Origin: Rhizobium grahamii
Lineage (GTDB): Bacteria; Pseudomonadota; Alphaproteobacteria; Rhizobiales; Rhizobiaceae
Assembly: GCF_009498215.1 (NCBI RefSeq)
Contig: NZ_CP043498.1
Coordinates: 248,001 to 312,000 of the forward strand
Reading direction: 5' to 3'
DNA: 64,000 bases
Numbering within the stretch: the stretch's first letter is position 1; the number at the start of each line of letters is the position of its first letter. This document shows, one piece after another, positions 1 to 9,808 of the stretch. A program made the position numbers and the translations under genes. The notes below the pieces were generated by a model that did not search any database, had not been told where the DNA came from, and saw only the letters and a program-made list of their open reading frames with translations.

Positions 1-2852
1 AAACCGATTTCCCGATGCGCGCCGGCCTGCCGCAGAAGGAGCCGGAAACCGTTGCCCGCTGGCAGCAGATGGGTCTTTACAAGAAGCTGCGCGCCTCCGC
101 CGCCGGCCGTGAAAAATTCGTCCTGCACGACGGCCCTCCCTATGCCAACGGCAACATCCACATCGGCCACGCGCTGAACAAGATCCTCAAGGACGTCATC
201 AACCGCTCGTTCCAGATGCGCGGCTTCGACGCCAACTATGTTCCCGGCTGGGATTGCCACGGCCTTCCGATCGAATGGAAGATCGAAGAAGAGAACTACC
301 GCGCCAAGGGCAAGGCAAAGCCTGACCTGAAGCAGGCCGACGCGATGATCGAGTTCCGCAAGGAATGCCGCGCCTATGCCGAAAAGTGGATCAAGATCCA
401 GGGCGACGAGTTCAAGCGCCTCGGCATCGAGGGCGATTTCGACAATCCGTACCTGACGATGAACTTCCACGCCGAAAGCCGCATCGCCGGCGAACTCCTG
501 AAGATCGCCATGAGCGGCCAGCTCTATCGCGGCTCCAAGCCGATCATGTGGTCGGTGGTCGAGCGCACGGCGCTGGCGGAAGCCGAAGTCGAGTACCACG
601 ACGTCGAGAGCGACATGATCTGGGTGAAGTTCCCGGTCGTGGGTGGCGCCGGCGAGCTTGCCGATGCCCATGTCGTCATCTGGACGACCACGCCGTGGAC
701 GATCCCGGGCAACCGCGCCATCGCCTATTCGCCGAAGGTCGCCTACGGCCTCTATGAAATCACGGCCGCCGAAAACGACTTCGGTCCGCAGCCCGGCGAG
801 AAGCTGATCTTCGCCGACGCGCTTGCCGAGGAGTCCGCCAAGAAGGCCAAGCTCACCTTCCAGCGCCTGCGTGGCCTCTCGGCTGATGAGATGGCCGGCA
901 TCACCGCCGCCCACCCCCTCAAGGGCCTCGGCGGCGGCTACGAATTCGCTGTTCCGCTGCTCCCTGGCGACCACGTCACCGATGACGCAGGTACCGGCTT
1001 CGTCCACACCGCCCCGTCGCACGGCCGCGAAGACTTCGAGGCCTGGATGTCCTCCGCCAAGCAGCTCGAAGCAAAGGGTATCGACACCCGCATCCCGTTC
1101 CCGGTCGACGACAGCGGCACCTACACGTCGGACGCCCCCGGCTTCGAAGGCGCCCGCGTCATGGACGACAACGGCAAGAAGGGCGATGCCAACGAGCGCG
1201 TCATCAAGACGCTGATCGAGCGCAACGCTCTGTTTGCCCGTGGCCGCCTGAAGCATTCCTATCCGCATTCCTGGCGCTCCAAGAAGCCGATCATCTTCCG
1301 CAACACGCCGCAGTGGTTCGTCTACATGGACAAGGACCTGAAGGACGGCACGACGCTGCGCACCCGTGCGCTCAAGGCAATCGACGATACCCGTTTCGTG
1401 CCCGCCGCCGGCCAGAACCGCCTGCGCGCCATGATCGAGCAGCGCCCGGACTGGGTGCTTTCGCGTCAAAGAGCATGGGGCGTTCCGATCTGCGTCTTCG
1501 CCGATGAGGACGGCAACGTCCTGCAGGATGCCGATGTCAACGCCCGCATCCTCGAGGCCTTCGACGTCGAGGGCGCCGATGCCTGGTTCGCCGAGGGCGC
1601 CAAGGATCGCTTCCTCGGCAACGGTCACGACCACGCCAAGTGGACCCAGGTCATGGACATCCTCGATGTCTGGTTCGACAGTGGCTCGACCCATACTTTT
1701 ACGCTCGAAGACCGCCCGGACTTGAAGTGGCCGGCCGATCTCTATCTCGAAGGCTCCGACCAACATCGCGGCTGGTTCCACTCGTCGCTGCTGGAATCCG
1801 CCGCCACCCGTGGCCGCGCGCCTTACAACGCCGTCCTCACCCATGGTTTCACCATGGACGAGAAGGGCGAGAAGATGTCGAAGTCCAAGGGCAACGTCAC
1901 CTCGCCGCAGGAGATCATGAAGGATGCCGGCGCCGACATCCTGCGCCTCTGGGTCATGACCTCGGACTATGCCGACGACCTGCGCGTCGGCAAGACCATC
2001 ATCCAGACCAATGTCGATGCCTACCGCAAGCTGCGCAACACCATCCGCTGGATGCTCGGCACGCTGGCACACGACAAGGGCGAGACCTTCGCGGTTTCCG
2101 AAATGCCGGAGCTCGAGCAGCTGATGCTGCACCGCCTGGCTGAGCTCGACCAGCTGGTGCGCGAGAACTACGACGCCTTCGACTTCAAGAAGATCGCCCG
2201 CGCGCTGATCGACTTCGCCAATGTCGAGCTCTCTGCTTTCTACTTCGACGTCCGCAAGGATGCGCTCTATTGCGACGCTCCGTCGTCGCTGCGCCGCCGC
2301 GCCTCGCTGCATGTCATCCGCGCGATCTTCGATTGCATGGTGACCTGGCTGGCGCCGATGCTGCCCTTCACGACGGAAGAAGCCTGGCTGTCGCGCAACC
2401 CCGACGCCGTCTCGGTTCACCTCGAGCAGTTCCCGACCATTCCGGCCGACTGGAAGAACGAGGCGCTGGCCGAGAAGTGGAAGAAGATCCGCGCGGTTCG
2501 CACGGTCGTGACAGGCGCGCTGGAGATCGAGCGCAAGGACAAGCGCATCGGTTCCTCGCTGGAAGCCGCGCCCGTCGTGCACATCACCGATGCCGAGCTG
2601 CTGAAGGCGCTTGAGGGGCAGGATTTCGAGGAAATCTGCATCACTTCGGGCATCACCATCGACGGCTCCGAAGGCCCGGTGGATGCGTTCCGCCTGCCGG
2701 AAGTTCCTCTCGTCAGCGTCGAACCGAAGCTTGCGGAAGGTACGAAGTGCGCCCGTTCATGGCGTATCACGACGGACGTCGGGTCCGATCCTGATTACCC
2801 CGATGTCTCCGCTCGTGACGCGGCGGCACTTCGCGAACTGGCTGTGCAATAA
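1..2852 (+). CDS. ileS: Isoleucyl-tRNA synthetase, 5' partial
   Basis: Class I aminoacyl-tRNA synthetase that charges tRNA-Ile in the cytoplasm. The reading frame is open through the left edge (codons before the first ATG at 15 read T-D-F-P), so the true start lies outside the window, probably about 20 residues upstream. The signature HIGH motif (near 160-171) follows the PPYANGN segment. KMSKSKGN (near 1870-1893) is the second ATP-binding motif. The editing domain lies between them and an anticodon-binding domain follows. At the C terminus the zinc-finger region reads KCARSW, so the second Cys of the usual CxxC is Ser and the rest of the cluster is missing. This probably means a family that does not bind zinc there. 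A lipoprotein gene follows on the same strand after about 135 bases. Confidence 0.97.
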   Translation, partial: TDFPMRAGLPQKEPETVARWQQMGLYKKLRASAAGREKFVLHDGPPYANGNIHIGHALNKILKDVINRSFQMRGFDANYVPGWDCHGLPIEWKIEEENYRAKGKAKPDLKQADAMIEFRKECRAYAEKWIKIQGDEFKRLGIEGDFDNPYLTMNFHAESRIAGELLKIAMSGQLYRGSKPIMWSVVERTALAEAEVEYHDVESDMIWVKFPVVGGAGELADAHVVIWTTTPWTIPGNRAIAYSPKVAYGLYEITAAENDFGPQPGEKLIFADALAEESAKKAKLTFQRLRGLSADEMAGITAAHPLKGLGGGYEFAVPLLPGDHVTDDAGTGFVHTAPSHGREDFEAWMSSAKQLEAKGIDTRIPFPVDDSGTYTSDAPGFEGARVMDDNGKKGDANERVIKTLIERNALFARGRLKHSYPHSWRSKKPIIFRNTPQWFVYMDKDLKDGTTLRTRALKAIDDTRFVPAAGQNRLRAMIEQRPDWVLSRQRAWGVPICVFADEDGNVLQDADVNARILEAFDVEGADAWFAEGAKDRFLGNGHDHAKWTQVMDILDVWFDSGSTHTFTLEDRPDLKWPADLYLEGSDQHRGWFHSSLLESAATRGRAPYNAVLTHGFTMDEKGEKMSKSKGNVTSPQEIMKDAGADILRLWVMTSDYADDLRVGKTIIQTNVDAYRKLRNTIRWMLGTLAHDKGETFAVSEMPELEQLMLHRLAELDQLVRENYDAFDFKKIARALIDFANVELSAFYFDVRKDALYCDAPSSLRRRASLHVIRAIFDCMVTWLAPMLPFTTEEAWLSRNPDAVSVHLEQFPTIPADWKNEALAEKWKKIRAVRTVVTGALEIERKDKRIGSSLEAAPVVHITDAELLKALEGQDFEEICITSGITIDGSEGPVDAFRLPEVPLVSVEPKLAEGTKCARSWRITTDVGSDPDYPDVSARDAAALRELAVQ

Positions 2853-2988
2853 CGAAGAATATTGCCGGGTGAATTGCGCAATTGCTGTTCATCCGGTAAA
2901 AGCTGCCTGAAAATGGCCGGATTTTTCCGTCAGGGGACGATTGTCCGGTTTTGGGCGATGATGCACCGGCATGGCTGGAAGGGTTTTC

Positions 2989-3618
2989 ATGTTATCGAAA
3001 CGTTGGTTCCATTTGGGCGTCTGCCTGACCGTGGCGATGGCAGGCGGCGCGATGATCACTGGCTGCACGAGCGGCCCGCGTTACGGAACCGACAAGACGG
3101 CATTCCAGCAGCTGACGGACGACCTCGGTGACTCCGTTTCGCTGACCGGCAAGGATCCCAAGAACAAGGGTGTCCGCTACGCTCCGCGCCCCTCGCTCGT
3201 CCTGCCGTCCGATACAGCAAAGGAAACGCTGGTCGAGCCGCAGCAGTCGATCGCCAGCAAGGACAATCCGCAGTGGATCGAGTCGCCTGAAGAGACCCGC
3301 GCGCGTCTCGTCAAGGAAGCCGACGACAACAGCGACAATCCGCACTACCGCTCGCCGCTCGCCAGCTCCGCCATCGAAGGTGGTCGCCGCACGACGGAAG
3401 AGCAGACCAAGGCCTATCGCGAAGCCCGCGCCATCCAGAAGGGCGCCTATCTCGACCAGCGCCGCTACATTTCCGATCCGCCGACCGAGTATCGCCAGGT
3501 GGACGACCCGGCGAAGCTTGATGACGTCGGCGAGCCTGAGCTGAAGAAGCAGAAGAAGCGCAAGAAGGAAGCAGCTGTCGCCGGTAGCGGCAAGCAGTGG
3601 TGGAATCTCCTGCAGTAG
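2989..3618 (+). CDS. Predicted lipoprotein of unknown function
   Basis: A 209-residue protein with a positively charged N terminus, a hydrophobic stretch and a lipobox ending MITGC near residue 26, so it should be lipidated and anchored in the inner or outer membrane. The mature part is hydrophilic and ends in a Lys-rich segment (KKQKKRKKE) before a short Trp-containing tail. I chose the ATG at 2989 because GGAAGGG sits just upstream; an in-frame ATG at 2971 has no comparable ribosome binding site. It follows ileS in the same direction. I do not recognise a named domain. Function is unknown; a role in the envelope is inference from the signal only. Confidence 0.8.
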   Translation: MLSKRWFHLGVCLTVAMAGGAMITGCTSGPRYGTDKTAFQQLTDDLGDSVSLTGKDPKNKGVRYAPRPSLVLPSDTAKETLVEPQQSIASKDNPQWIESPEETRARLVKEADDNSDNPHYRSPLASSAIEGGRRTTEEQTKAYREARAIQKGAYLDQRRYISDPPTEYRQVDDPAKLDDVGEPELKKQKKRKKEAAVAGSGKQWWNLLQ

Positions 3619-3643
3619 GGCTGCGGTTTTCCGGCTTTGAGCG

Positions 3644-3821
3644 GTGTGCCGCGTGGCACCCCCTCTGTCCTGCCGGACATCTCCCCCTCAAGGGGGGAGA
3701 TCGGCTGGGCGCACGCGCTCGCTCCAACCTCAATTGTTTGGCGTAGACCTCGCCACGAGTCGATCTCCCCCCTTGAGGGGGAGATGCCCGGCAGGGCAGA
3801 GGGGGGTATCCCACGGCACAC
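3644..3821. repeat. RIME-like palindromic intergenic repeat
   Basis: Two arms of about 60 bases (3644-3703 and 3761-3821) are near-perfect inverted copies of each other, around a 57-base centre. Each arm is itself partly palindromic (ATCTCCCCCTCAAGGGGGGA and its complement). It fills the gap between the convergent lipoprotein and tadA genes and could fold as a bidirectional terminator. It resembles the palindromic intergenic mosaic elements known in rhizobia (RIME); family assignment is from memory and was not searched. Confidence 0.8.
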
Positions 3822-3848
3822 CCTAGCCGTACCCAACCCTCACACTCT

Positions 3849-4298
3849 CTAATCCCGCTTCCCCTGAAAGAACCCCCGCAGCATCTCCGCCGCCCGCACC
3901 TCGTTCAGCCCGGAATAAACCTCTGGCGCATGATGACACGTCGGCTGTCCGTAAAACCGAACGCCGTTGTCCACCCCGCCACCCTTCGGATCTTCCGCGC
4001 CGTAGTAGAGGCGCCGGATGCGGGCAAAGGAGATCGCGGCCGCGCACATGGTGCACGGTTCGAGCGTCACGTAGAGATCGGCGCCGGTCAGGCGCTCCTG
4101 ATCGAGCGCTTCGCAAGCCATGCGGATGGCGAGAACTTCGGCATGCGCCGTGACGTCGTTCAGCTCGCGTGTGCGGTTGCCCGCTCGTGCGATCACCGCC
4201 CCGTCGAGCACCAGCACGGCTCCAATCGGGACTTCGCCGCGTTCGCCTGCGGCACGGGCTTCGTCAAGCGCAAGCTCCATAAATTGATTTGTCTTCAC
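3849..4298 (-). CDS. tadA: tRNA-specific adenosine deaminase
   Basis: Converts adenosine to inosine at the wobble position (A34) of tRNA-Arg(ACG). A cytidine-deaminase fold of 149 residues. The zinc and catalytic residues are visible: HAE (with the proton-shuttle Glu) and PCTMC in the sequence LEPCTMCAAA. The GTG at 4298 gives the N terminus M-K-T-N-Q-F and fits homologues; an ATG at 4280 is the alternative and would remove only six residues. It is transcribed away from the pseudouridine synthase gene, so the 72 bases between hold both promoters. The stop lies next to the palindromic repeat. Confidence 0.95.
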   Translation of the reverse strand: MKTNQFMELALDEARAAGERGEVPIGAVLVLDGAVIARAGNRTRELNDVTAHAEVLAIRMACEALDQERLTGADLYVTLEPCTMCAAAISFARIRRLYYGAEDPKGGGVDNGVRFYGQPTCHHAPEVYSGLNEVRAAEMLRGFFQGKRD

Positions 4299-4370
4299 GA
4301 TGCGACAATTTCCACTTAACCGCGGGGGCGCGAACTGATAGACAGGCCCCAAAAGGCAGGCAAACAACAA

Positions 4371-6394
4371 ATGACATTCAAAGACAAGCCAAAACGGCCG
4401 GGTGGCAAGCCATCCCCGCGCGATACCGGCGCGAAATCGAGCGGAAAGCCCGCGAAGGCTTTCGCCAAGACGGAAGACGGCGCTGCTGGTGGCGACGACA
4501 AGGCGAGCGCATCTCCAAGGTGATGGCGCGCGCTGGCGTCGCCTCCCGCCGTGACATCGAGCGCATGATCATGGAAGGCCGCGTCACGCTGAACGGCAAG
4601 CTCCTGGACACGCCCGTAGTCAACGTGACGCTGACCGACAAGATAGAGGTCGATGGCGTCCCGATCCGCGGCATCGAGCGCACCAGGCTCTGGCTCTACC
4701 ACAAGCCGGCAGGACTGGTGACCACGAACGCGGATCCCGAGGGGCGCCCAACCGTCTTCGACAATCTGCCGGATGACCTGCCCCGGGTGATGTCGATCGG
4801 CCGTCTCGACATCAACACCGAAGGTCTGTTGCTGCTGACCAACGATGGCGGCCTCGCCCGCGCGCTGGAACTGCCGACGACGGGCTGGCTGCGCCGCTAT
4901 CGCGTGCGCGCCCACGGCGATATCGATCAGGACGCGCTGGACAAGCTCAAGGACGGCATCGCCGTTGACGGCGTGCTCTACGGTTCGATTGAAGCCACGC
5001 TTGATCGCACCCAGGGCTCGAACGTCTGGCTCACCATGGGCCTGCGCGAAGGCAAGAACCGCGAAATCAAGAACGTGCTCGGCGCACTCGGTCTCGACGT
5101 CAATCGCCTGATCCGCATCTCCTACGGTCCCTTCCAGCTCGGCGATCTGCCGGAGCGCGATGTGGTCGAAGTACGTGGCCGCACCCTGCGCGACCAGCTT
5201 GGCCCGCGCCTGATCGAAGATGCGAAGGCCAATTTCGACGCGCCCATCTACAATTCGCCGGCCGTTGCCGCCGAAGAAGAAGTCGAAGCAAAGCCGGAAC
5301 GTCGCGAGCGCCCGCGCAAGCCTGAAGACAAGCGCGAGCGTGCGCTGAGCCGCCTCGATACCAAGCGCGACGATCGCCGCGACAGCGGCCGCGATGCCCG
5401 GCGCGACGGTGGCCGCGACGACCGCCGTGATGGTGGCCGCAATGATGACGATCGTCCGAAGCGCCCCGCGCTCGGCAGCCGTCGCAACGCGAATGTGTGG
5501 ATGGCGCCCGGCGCCCGCCCACTCGGCGAGAAGGCAGCCGCCAAGGCCGAGAAGAACGCCCAGACCGCCCGCCGTCGTGGCGAGGAGCCCCGCTCCGCAA
5601 AGCCCGAACGTTCGGGTCATGGCGACGACCGGCCGCGCGTCCAGATCAACCGCGCAAGCGACGACGAGGGCGAATGGATCCGCTCCAGCGAGATCGTCCG
5701 CTCACCGAGGGACGACGGCGATGAGGGCTTCGGCCGCAAGCGTTCCTTTGGTGATCGTCCGGCACGCGGCGAACGCTCGTTCGGTGACCGTCCTTTCCGC
5801 GGAGACAAACCACAAGGCGATCGTCCTCCGCGCGGCGACCGCCCCCGTGGCGATCGTCGGCCGCGCGAGGACGGCGATGAACGTCCGCGTTCCTTTGGTG
5901 ACCGTCCGCCACGTGGCGAGCGCTCGTTCGGCGACCGTCCTGCCCGTGGCGACAGGCCGCAAGGTGATCGTCCTCCGCGTGGCGACCGTCCCCGTGGCGA
6001 TCGCAGACCACGCGAAGAGGGCGACGAACGTCCGCGTTCCTTCGGTGATCGTCCGGCACGCGGCGACCGTTCGTTCGGTGACCGTCCCGCTCGTGGCGAT
6101 AGACCGCAAGGCGATCGTCCCCGCGGTGACCGTCCGTTCGGCGACAAGCCGCGTGGCGACAGGCGCCCGCGCGCGGAGGGTGATGAGCGCCCGCGTTCGA
6201 AGAGCTTCTCGGATGAGGCCCGCTCGGAGCGTCCGGCTGGCAAGTCGTTTGGTGACAAGCCACGCGGCAAGAGCTTCGGCGGCAAACCCGGCGGCGGCAA
6301 GAGTTTCTCCGGCAAGCCGAAGGGCGACAGGCCGGGCGGTGGTGGCAAGCCTTCGGGCGGGCCGTCGCGGGTGGACCCAAAGGAAAGGGAATGA
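4371..6394 (+). CDS. rluB: RluB/RsuA-type pseudouridine synthase with RGD-rich repeat tail; frame broken near 4504
   Basis: Makes a pseudouridine in rRNA (RluB acts on 23S U2605 in E. coli; the exact target here is inferred). After a Lys-rich leader come an S4 RNA-binding domain (RISKVMARAG onward) and the synthase domain with the catalytic GRLDINTEGLLLLT segment. The last 350 residues are an Arg/Asp/Gly/Pro-rich, probably disordered tail with tandem repeats. The ATG at 4371 opens a leader that ends at a TGA at 4521, while the S4 domain continues in another frame from about 4505. One missing C in AAGGC-GAG (near 4503-4505) would join them as GDDKAERISK. I treat this as one gene with a 1-base deletion. 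If the start were instead inside the S4 domain, the fold would be truncated. Confidence 0.88.
5744..6196 (+). repeat. In-gene tandem repeat encoding SFGDRP/RGDRP units
   Basis: Three consecutive units inside the pseudouridine synthase gene. Units one and two are 147 bases each (5744-5890, 5891-6037) and unit three is about 159 bases (6038-6196). Each encodes SFGDRP, then ARGDRPQGDRP-type modules, and ends GDERPR. The units are diverged at synonymous sites, so this is an old expansion. The repeat leaves several other frames open and creates many spurious ORFs on both strands. Confidence 0.9.
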
Positions 6395-6400
6395 CACGCG

Positions 6401-6961
6401 GTGCGGATCGTCGGCGGTGAGTTTCGCGGACGGCCGCTCGCCGTACCAAAATCAAATGACATCCGGCCGACTGCCGACCGGACGCGTGAGAGCCTGTTCA
6501 ATATTCTGAGCCATGCCTATCCGGAATGCGTCGACGGCACCCGGATACTGGATCTCTTTGCCGGCACCGGCGCCGTCGGCCTTGAAGCTGTCTCACGCGG
6601 CTGCCGCCACGCGCTGTTCGTTGAAAACAGTGTCGAGGGCAGGGGCCTGCTCTGGGAAAACATCGATGCGCTCGGCCTGCATGGCCGGACGCGCATCCTC
6701 AGGCGCGACGCGACCGACCTCGGCAGCGTCGGCAATCTCGAGCCGTTTCATATCCTCTTCGCAGACCCGCCCTATGGGAAGGGACTGGGAGAGAAGGCGA
6801 TGGCTGCCGCGGCAAAAGGCGGCTGGCTGGTACCCGGTGCGATTGCAGTGCTCGAAGAGCGCTCCGATGTTGTCGTTTCGGTCGACCCTTCCTATCTGTT
6901 CCTGGAAAGCCGCATCTTCGGCGATACACGGGTTCATTTCTACCGCTATCAGCCCCAGTAG
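6401..6961 (+). CDS. rsmD: 16S rRNA (guanine(966)-N2)-methyltransferase
   Basis: Methylates G966 of 16S rRNA using S-adenosylmethionine. 186 residues, the usual length. The N-terminal RIVGGEFRGRPL and the SAM-binding LDLFAGTGAVGLEAVSRG are typical, and the catalytic DPPY tetrapeptide is present (ADPPYGKG). The start is GTG at 6401, seven bases after the stop of the pseudouridine synthase gene, so the two rRNA-modification genes probably form an operon. Confidence 0.96.
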   Translation: MRIVGGEFRGRPLAVPKSNDIRPTADRTRESLFNILSHAYPECVDGTRILDLFAGTGAVGLEAVSRGCRHALFVENSVEGRGLLWENIDALGLHGRTRILRRDATDLGSVGNLEPFHILFADPPYGKGLGEKAMAAAAKGGWLVPGAIAVLEERSDVVVSVDPSYLFLESRIFGDTRVHFYRYQPQ

Positions 6962-7056
6962 CACGGCGGCGCGCAATTGGGGGCAGTGGTGCAGGCAGAA
7001 ACGTCAATTGTCGAGTTGCCTGCCCCCAAGATGCTTCAAGGTCCGATGGTCCGCGC

Positions 7057-7881
7057 GTGGCCGTCGCTTTCGGCGGCGGTGGCGCCCGTGGCCTTGCGCA
7101 CATCCATGTCATCGAGACACTGAACGAACTCGGCATTCGCCCCGTCGCGATCGCGGGCTCCTCGATCGGTGCGATCATGGGTGCGGGCATGGCGGCCGGA
7201 ATGAGCGGCGCCGACATTCGCGAACATGCGCTCATGACCGTCGGCAACAAGACGGCGGTGGTCAGCCGCCTCTGGGGATTGCGTCCGCAAACGGTGCGTG
7301 ACGCAGTCGCCAACGGCGTCCGCATCGGCCAGTTCAATCTTGAGCGGATCCTGAAGGCGTTTCTCCCCGCCGATCTGCCGGACCATTTCTCCGATCTTCA
7401 GATCCCGATGCGGGTGATCGCGACCGACTATTACGGCCAGAACGAAGTGATCGTCGAGGAAGGGGCTCTCTTTCCGGCGCTCGCCGCATCCTCCGCCATC
7501 CCGGCGGTTTTCATGCCCGTTCGCCTTTACGGGCGGGTGATGATCGATGGCGGTATCAGCAATCCGGTTCCCTACGAATGCCTCATGGACAAGGCCGACA
7601 TCGTGATCGGCATCGATGTCGTGGGTGCGCCTGAGGGAGACGGAACGCATATCCCGAACCGCATGGAGAGCATTTTCGGCTCAGGGCAGCTGATGATGCA
7701 GACGGCGATATCGTTGAAGCTCCGGCTCCAGGCGCCGCATATCTTCCTTCGACCCGCCGTCGGCAGAACCGGCGTCATGGATTTCCTCAAGGCCCGCGAA
7801 GTTCTGGCGATGTCTGCGGGCGTCAAGGACGAACTGAAGTATGCGCTCGACGGTGCCATCGAGGCGCATCAAAGAGCTTAG
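7057..7881 (+). CDS. Patatin-like phospholipase family protein; start uncertain
   Basis: A bacterial patatin-like acyl hydrolase of about 274 residues. Visible motifs are the oxyanion-hole GGGGARG, the nucleophile elbow GSSIG and the catalytic DGG dyad (MIDGGISNPVP). It is likely to hydrolyse a lipid or acyl ester; the substrate is unknown. The GTG at 7057 begins exactly at the first beta strand (VAVAFGGGG) and has no good ribosome binding site. The frame stays open upstream but lacks ATG. An ATG at 7031 lies in another frame and would join after a one-base insertion, so a further single-base error here is possible. It converges on the antiporter gene with only four bases between stops. Confidence 0.8.
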   Translation: MAVAFGGGGARGLAHIHVIETLNELGIRPVAIAGSSIGAIMGAGMAAGMSGADIREHALMTVGNKTAVVSRLWGLRPQTVRDAVANGVRIGQFNLERILKAFLPADLPDHFSDLQIPMRVIATDYYGQNEVIVEEGALFPALAASSAIPAVFMPVRLYGRVMIDGGISNPVPYECLMDKADIVIGIDVVGAPEGDGTHIPNRMESIFGSGQLMMQTAISLKLRLQAPHIFLRPAVGRTGVMDFLKAREVLAMSAGVKDELKYALDGAIEAHQRA

Positions 7882-7891
7882 TCTACTAAGC
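7876..7891. terminator. Small hairpin spanning two convergent stop codons
   Basis: GCTTAG (7876-7881), loop TCTA, CTAAGC (7886-7891). The left arm contains the patatin-gene TAG and the right arm the complementary TAG of the antiporter gene. A 6-bp perfect stem without a T-run, so any termination role is weak inference. Confidence 0.35.
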
Positions 7892-9697
7892 GTCGGCCGT
7901 CACTTCGGCCGTCCCCGCCAGCGGGTCCGCCGAGAAATCCATTGTCCGTTTCGGCTTGACCAGTGGCTCCGGCTTGACGGGCTCGGAGTAGAGCATGTCG
8001 CGACCGGCTTCGAGCCCCTTGGAGACCTGCAGCACCAGCCGTTGTTCGTCACGGCGGCGGATATCCTCTCCGATCTCGTAGGCATCGACCTCGCTGACGC
8101 CAAGCGCTTCCAGCGTCCTCCGGCCGAAGAGCAGACCCGATTCCAGGGTTTCGCGCAGTTCGTAGTCGACGTTGCGGTTGCGGAGCGCAATCGAATGAAT
8201 GCGGTCGTAGGAGCGTACGAAAAGCTTGGCGTGCGGATATTCATCCTGCACCAGTTCGACGATCTTGTCGGTCACCTCGCGTTTCTGGGTGCAGACGACG
8301 ACGATCTTCGCGTGCTCCACGCCGGCGGCGCGCAGCACATCCTTGCGGGTTCCGTCGCCGAAGTAGATCCGAAAGCCGAAGGACGACGCCTGGCGGATAC
8401 GATCGGCGGAGGTGTCTATGACCGTCACCGCGCGCCCGCCGGCAAGCAGGATCTGCGCTGAGATCTGGCCGAAACGGGAGAAGCCGATCATCAGAACGTC
8501 AGCCCCGGCTCCCTCGAAGTCCTCGTCAAGCTGCTCTTCCTGCTTGTCGCCCGTCAGCAATCGCTTGGAAAGCATCGTTCCGATCGGTGTCAGCGCCATT
8601 GACAATGTCACGATGGCGATCAGCAGCGAAGCCGTGCTTGACGGCATCAGGCCGGCCGCGCCGGCAGCCGAGAAAAGCACGAAACCGAACTCGCCTCCCT
8701 GCGGTAGCAGAAACGCGATGCGGATGGCGTCGTCGTGGGAGGAGCCTGCGATCCGGCTGATTGCGTAGATGACGAGACCCTTCGCGATCATCACCACAGG
8801 GACGGCGATGACGATCAGCAGCGCATTGTCCCACAGCACATCCAGCTGCAGCGACAGGCCGACGGCGATAAAAAAGATAGCGAGCAACACGCCGCGGAAA
8901 GGCTCGATGTCGGCTTCCAACTCATGCCGGTAGGAGGACTCGGCAAGCATCACTCCCGAGAGAAAGGCGCCCATTGCCATCGACAGGCCCGCAAGCTGCA
9001 TCAGGCTTGCCGATCCCATCACGACGAACAGGGCGGCAGCGATCATCGCCTCGCGCGCGCCGGTGCGGGCGATGATCTGAAACAACGGCGTCAGCAGATA
9101 ACGCCCCATGATGATCATCGCGCCGACAGCGCCGATCGCGATGGCGAAATCGAGAACCGGCGCGCCATGGCCTTTTCCAGTGTCGAGGATGTTGATCAAT
9201 GCCAGCAGGGGCACGATCGCCAGATCCTGAAAGAGCAGCATCGAGAAGGATCGCTGGCCGTAGCGCGTGTTGACGTCGCCTTCGTCGTCGAGGATCTGCA
9301 TGGCAAAGGCGGTCGAAGACAGCGCGAGCCCGAACCCGGCAATGATGCCGCCGCGCCAGTCGAGCACGCCCGAAAGCCACGCGACGAGCGACAGCAGGGC
9401 GCCGGTCAGCAACACCTGTGCCGTACCAAGCCCGAAGATGTCCCGCCGCATTTGCCACAATCGGCTGGGCTTCAGTTCCAGGCCGATGATGAAGAGCAGG
9501 AAGACGACGCCGAGCTCGGCAACGGCAAGGATCTGGTCGCCGTCGGTAAGCCCGTGAAAGATCGGCCCGATCACGACGCCGGCCGCAAGGTAGCCGAGAA
9601 CGGTGCCCAATCCGAGCCGTTTGAAGATCGGCGCCGAAACGACGGCGCCGCCAAGCAGCAGGATCGTTTCGGAAAAAAGCGCGTTGGGTTCGGACAT
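7886..9697 (-). CDS. Monovalent cation:proton antiporter-2 family protein (Kef type)
   Basis: An inner-membrane antiporter of 603 residues that probably exchanges K+ or Na+ for H+. The first 380 residues carry about twelve hydrophobic segments of the Na+/H+ exchanger fold. A Rossmann-type RCK_N/TrkA-N domain follows (GFSRFGQISAQILL, then FGDGTRKDVLRAAG), which usually binds a nucleotide and gates the channel-like part. The C terminus is acidic and variable. The ATG at 9697 gives the common N terminus MSEPNALFSET; the open frame continues upstream but with unlikely sequence. No ancillary KefF/KefG oxidoreductase is nearby, so glutathione gating as in E. coli KefB/C is not supported. Confidence 0.9.
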   Translation of the reverse strand: MSEPNALFSETILLLGGAVVSAPIFKRLGLGTVLGYLAAGVVIGPIFHGLTDGDQILAVAELGVVFLLFIIGLELKPSRLWQMRRDIFGLGTAQVLLTGALLSLVAWLSGVLDWRGGIIAGFGLALSSTAFAMQILDDEGDVNTRYGQRSFSMLLFQDLAIVPLLALINILDTGKGHGAPVLDFAIAIGAVGAMIIMGRYLLTPLFQIIARTGAREAMIAAALFVVMGSASLMQLAGLSMAMGAFLSGVMLAESSYRHELEADIEPFRGVLLAIFFIAVGLSLQLDVLWDNALLIVIAVPVVMIAKGLVIYAISRIAGSSHDDAIRIAFLLPQGGEFGFVLFSAAGAAGLMPSSTASLLIAIVTLSMALTPIGTMLSKRLLTGDKQEEQLDEDFEGAGADVLMIGFSRFGQISAQILLAGGRAVTVIDTSADRIRQASSFGFRIYFGDGTRKDVLRAAGVEHAKIVVVCTQKREVTDKIVELVQDEYPHAKLFVRSYDRIHSIALRNRNVDYELRETLESGLLFGRRTLEALGVSEVDAYEIGEDIRRRDEQRLVLQVSKGLEAGRDMLYSEPVKPEPLVKPKRTMDFSADPLAGTAEVTADA

Positions 9698-9755
9698 GAT
9701 GCGGGCTTCCGTAAGGGCATGTACTGAGGAGGAAAAAAGAATCGGCGCTGTCGGC

Positions 9756-9785
9756 CTTGATGCTTTTTGTACCGCACAATAAATG
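9756..9785 (+). promoter_or_regulatory. Possible sigma70-type promoter for pmbA
   Basis: A TTGATG -35-like hexamer followed after about 17 bases by TAAATG, ending about 24 bases before the pmbA ATG. It lies in the divergent gap between the antiporter gene and pmbA. Assigned by eye; coordinates may be off by one. Confidence 0.35.
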
Positions 9786-9808
9786 GAACGCGAAGGAAAG
9801 GCCAAATC

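Noticed and set aside
5744..6196. Regular repeats that could suggest a CRISPR array
   Set aside because: Units are 147-159 bases, in frame, protein-coding and without unique spacers.
5394..6509. Long open frames on both strands over the pseudouridine synthase tail
   Set aside because: They arise from the GC-rich Arg/Gly/Asp codon repeat; products are Arg/Ser/Pro-rich with no family likeness and no start signals.
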